Assembly: GCF_004766055.1 (NCBI RefSeq)
Contig: NZ_SPQR01000001.1
Span: 186,001-250,000 of the forward strand
DNA: 64,000 nt
Direction of reading: 5' to 3'
From: Desulfosporosinus sp. Sb-LF
GTDB lineage: Bacteria; Bacillota; Desulfitobacteriia; Desulfitobacteriales; Desulfitobacteriaceae
In this document: positions 62,106 through 64,000 of the stretch, piece after piece
Numbering within the stretch: position 1 is the first letter of the stretch
Layout: every line of letters starts with the position of its first letter
Made by a program: the position numbers and the translations under genes
The notes under the pieces: model-generated
The model's database searches: none
What the model saw: only the letters and a program-made list of their open reading frames with translations
What the model was told of the DNA's origin: nothing

Positions 62106-64000
62106 TTAACGCACAGTGAACGTCATCTCAGAAATTTGGCGGTCATCCGGAATAAAGTTATAGCCACCGATCGTTGCTTCAATTCCAAGCCGATACGTGT
62201 GACCTGTAGCCAGTTTTGAACTGGGAATGGTTAAACTACTCCTGCCTATCTCAGAATCTGAGAAGCCATCACCGGTCTGATTGATGGTTAAATCTTTAAG
62301 CAGGTAACGATAGGATACAAGCAACATTTTGTAGCGGTCTTTCCAATCAGAGCTATCCCAGGTTATGGTCAGATCTTGCTTGGGCACCGTTGCTTCGTTG
62401 GCAGGTGAAGTAATGGTCGGCGGCTTTAACGTATGAATCATAATCAGAACTCCGGACGAAGGGTAAAAACCTGCTTGGATATACCACTCTTTGTAGCCAG
62501 GCGCCAAACGATCGGTTCCAGTCGTTCCTGCCACCGAAATGCGACAATCGTTTCCTTCAGTAAAAATTGACCCTGGCAAAGTGTAAGTGTTGACGTCGCC
62601 AACATAAGCCCAAAAGACCACCCCGCGTTTGGAATCACTCACTCTGACAAGATAATTCGGAGTTGAAAGTCCAGACCATTTCAGGGTTAAATCTTTCTTA
62701 GGATATACGCAGTCGTCCCAGAGTTTATCCAAGGAACCCCCATTTTCATAGGGCCCTTTTAGACTGGGGTCGGGATTGGACGCCCCTAAAATTTGCGGTT
62801 CGGTCACTATTGGACTGTTAGCAGGGGGCGTTAGAGGATTAAGCGCAGCCGACGCAGGCGAAGCATTAGGTATATGCATCGCTGGATGGTTTGGATCAAA
62901 AGTATCGGCTATCGACTCCATCGTTTTATCCGACACGACACCCGTTCCCCCTAAGACCATCGTTTCTCTAATTTGCCCGATCTTTGATTTCAAGAAGTTT
63001 TGAGCGACCGTCGGTAGCTCTTTGCTCACCAGGACAATCGGACTATTGGTTCGGGCCGCCAACACGGAACCTGCTAAAGCATCAGGAAAGTTCTCTCCTG
63101 TGGCCACAAACACGGTGTTCAGATCGGCGTTCATGCCCTCGGCAATGGCAATAGCCGAATCATATTTGTCCATACCTGAGAAACGCTTCATACCGGGTAG
63201 TTGGTTGGCAACCTCCGCACTAATAACGGCCGTTCCACCAACAACCGTCGCCTCCGACACTTGCAACTCTTGGATAGCGTCCTGAGTGTAACTGGGCAGA
63301 CTGTACGTTTTAGTCAAGAGAATGGGAATCTGCTGATAAGCCGCTAACGAGGACACCGCTAAAGCGTCTGGGAAATTTCCGCCATAGGCTATCACGGCTT
63401 TGCCGGGAGCAGCTAGATTTTGTTCTTTAAGATAGTGGGCAATTTTTGCCGCTGTTTCATATTGATCATATCCGCCAATCCTGATTACATTTTGATACTC
63501 TGCTTTTAACGTCTGTTCGATTTGCGTTGAGACAACCGCCTTGCCTCCCAGGATGAAGACCGTCTTAGGATTTAAGCGTTGAAGTTCCTTGGCCGTTGCT
63601 GCTGTTAATTGGTTGGAGTCTGTCAGAAGAATCGGGGCCTTCACCGCTGAGGCTAATACCGTTCCCGGCAGTGCATCGGCATAGGATTTCTCATTGACTA
63701 AAATTGCTGCTTCTGTGCCATACGCCCAGCCAGTCTGGGCAATCTCCACAGCGGTATCCGGCGCAGCCTGACCGGCTTTACGGAAGTACTCCGGAGTTGG
63801 CAGGGTTGATATAGCCTCTGGCATGGAAACGTGTTCGGTGAGGCCCAGTCCTAATTGTCCAGAGTCATTATAGCCCCAGGACATGGTGCTGAATGCGGCA
63901 CAGAGCGCATGATATCCACCGGCAGATATACTTTGGTCCACTGAAGGTATGAGGGGAATGTTTTCGATCGGTTTAGGCGTCGACTCAAATTTTGCAGTGC
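62106..64000 (-). CDS. Surface protein with RCC1-like repeat, three CWB2 cell-wall-binding repeats and Ig/FN3-like domains, start outside the window
   Basis: The frame is open to the right edge, so 630 C-terminal residues are seen. From the left edge of the visible part: an RCC1-type repeat (SISAGGYHALCA, WGYNDSGQLGLG), then three CWB2 repeats (ILGGKAVVSTQIEQ; VVGGTAVISAEVANQL; VLGGTGVVSDKTMESI, each with ADAL/PDALA motif), which bind secondary cell-wall polymers, then a Pro-rich linker and two beta-sandwich domains of Ig/FN3 type (TLKWSGLSTPNYLVRVSDSK and ITWDSSDWKDRYKMLL). Such proteins are S-layer-associated surface proteins in Clostridia. An internal GTG at 63941 would be a poor start as it cuts the RCC1 repeat. 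Confidence 0.85.
   Translation of the reverse strand, partial: TAKFESTPKPIENIPLIPSVDQSISAGGYHALCAAFSTMSWGYNDSGQLGLGLTEHVSMPEAISTLPTPEYFRKAGQAAPDTAVEIAQTGWAYGTEAAILVNEKSYADALPGTVLASAVKAPILLTDSNQLTAATAKELQRLNPKTVFILGGKAVVSTQIEQTLKAEYQNVIRIGGYDQYETAAKIAHYLKEQNLAAPGKAVIAYGGNFPDALAVSSLAAYQQIPILLTKTYSLPSYTQDAIQELQVSEATVVGGTAVISAEVANQLPGMKRFSGMDKYDSAIAIAEGMNADLNTVFVATGENFPDALAGSVLAARTNSPIVLVSKELPTVAQNFLKSKIGQIRETMVLGGTGVVSDKTMESIADTFDPNHPAMHIPNASPASAALNPLTPPANSPIVTEPQILGASNPDPSLKGPYENGGSLDKLWDDCVYPKKDLTLKWSGLSTPNYLVRVSDSKRGVVFWAYVGDVNTYTLPGSIFTEGNDCRISVAGTTGTDRLAPGYKEWYIQAGFYPSSGVLIMIHTLKPPTITSPANEATVPKQDLTITWDSSDWKDRYKMLLVSYRYLLKDLTINQTGDGFSDSEIGRSSLTIPSSKLATGHTYRLGIEATIGGYNFIPDDRQISEMTFTVR

Noticed and set aside
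29900-64000. Right attachment site of the element at tRNA-Pro
   Set aside because: No repeat of the tRNA 3' end was found by eye; the right end may lie outside the window or may have been lost.

Overview
The window looks like the chromosome of an anaerobic, endospore-forming member of the Clostridia, most like the Peptococcaceae (Desulfosporosinus or Desulfitobacterium type). The pointers are spoIVA, a Gram-positive PolC polymerase, a fused IspH/ribosomal-S1 gene as seen in Clostridia, a lactate permease with a GlcD/GlcF-type dehydrogenase, many ferredoxin-type clusters, and AGGAGG-type ribosome binding sites with frequent GTG and TTG starts. The genus is inferred from gene content and not proven.

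Positions 1-30000 are ordinary, compact backbone and nearly every frame is intact. In order it holds: a lactate/2-hydroxyacid oxidation locus (permease, glcD, glcF, FadR-type regulator, polyferredoxin); a PAP2 phosphatase and a flavoprotein; a HutP-like regulator followed by aromatic amino acid synthesis (aroH, a leader with a possible attenuator, aroF, tyrA, aroA); azlC/azlD branched-chain amino acid export; a HAD phosphatase and a CAAX-type protease; cmk, plsC, ispH-rpsA, a FtsW/SpoVE protein, a DUF512 protein, der, plsY, gpsA and spoIVA; and an ACT-domain protein.

At tRNA-Pro(GGG) (29879-29955) the character changes. From about 30 to 51 kb the DNA is accessory and decaying: a tyrosine integrase killed by a 14-bp tandem duplication, an ISL3-type insertion sequence with a frameshifted transposase, lrgAB, a broken AbiGi-type gene, a serine recombinase remnant, a cluster that looks like the residue of purine/allantoin/glyoxylate catabolism (NCS1 permease, DUF6282-type hydrolase with a scrambled second copy, MarR regulator, tartronate semialdehyde reductase, and an in-frame chimera of a PucR-type regulator with hydroxypyruvate isomerase), a GC-rich repeat-laden patch without genes, a perfect sigma-A promoter with a structured leader, a frameshifted cation efflux gene, and a small intact operon of a Ser/His/Gly-rich basic peptide, a protein kinase and a membrane peptide. 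Broken DedA, phosphoesterase, aldo/keto reductase and NlpC/P60 genes follow.

From 51.7 to 54.3 kb lies a module of Gly/Tyr/Met-rich exported or membrane proteins, one with seven 15-residue repeats and two with SHOCT tails. Two of its promoters share three TTCAYR-type half-sites at 11-bp steps and the same 20-bp gap to the -10 box, the layout of an OmpR/PhoB-family operator. This module and the kinase operon are the best candidates for something undescribed. The right end carries an AraC/GyrI-like regulator, a 43-residue membrane peptide, a Cys-rich frame with two in-frame TGA codons, a lone acyl carrier protein, polC, a broken DUF169 gene, a 4-oxalocrotonate tautomerase and a large cell-wall-binding (CWB2) protein that runs off the window. 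The many single-base frameshifts between 30 and 61.5 kb may be true decay or homopolymer errors in the assembly; reads would decide.
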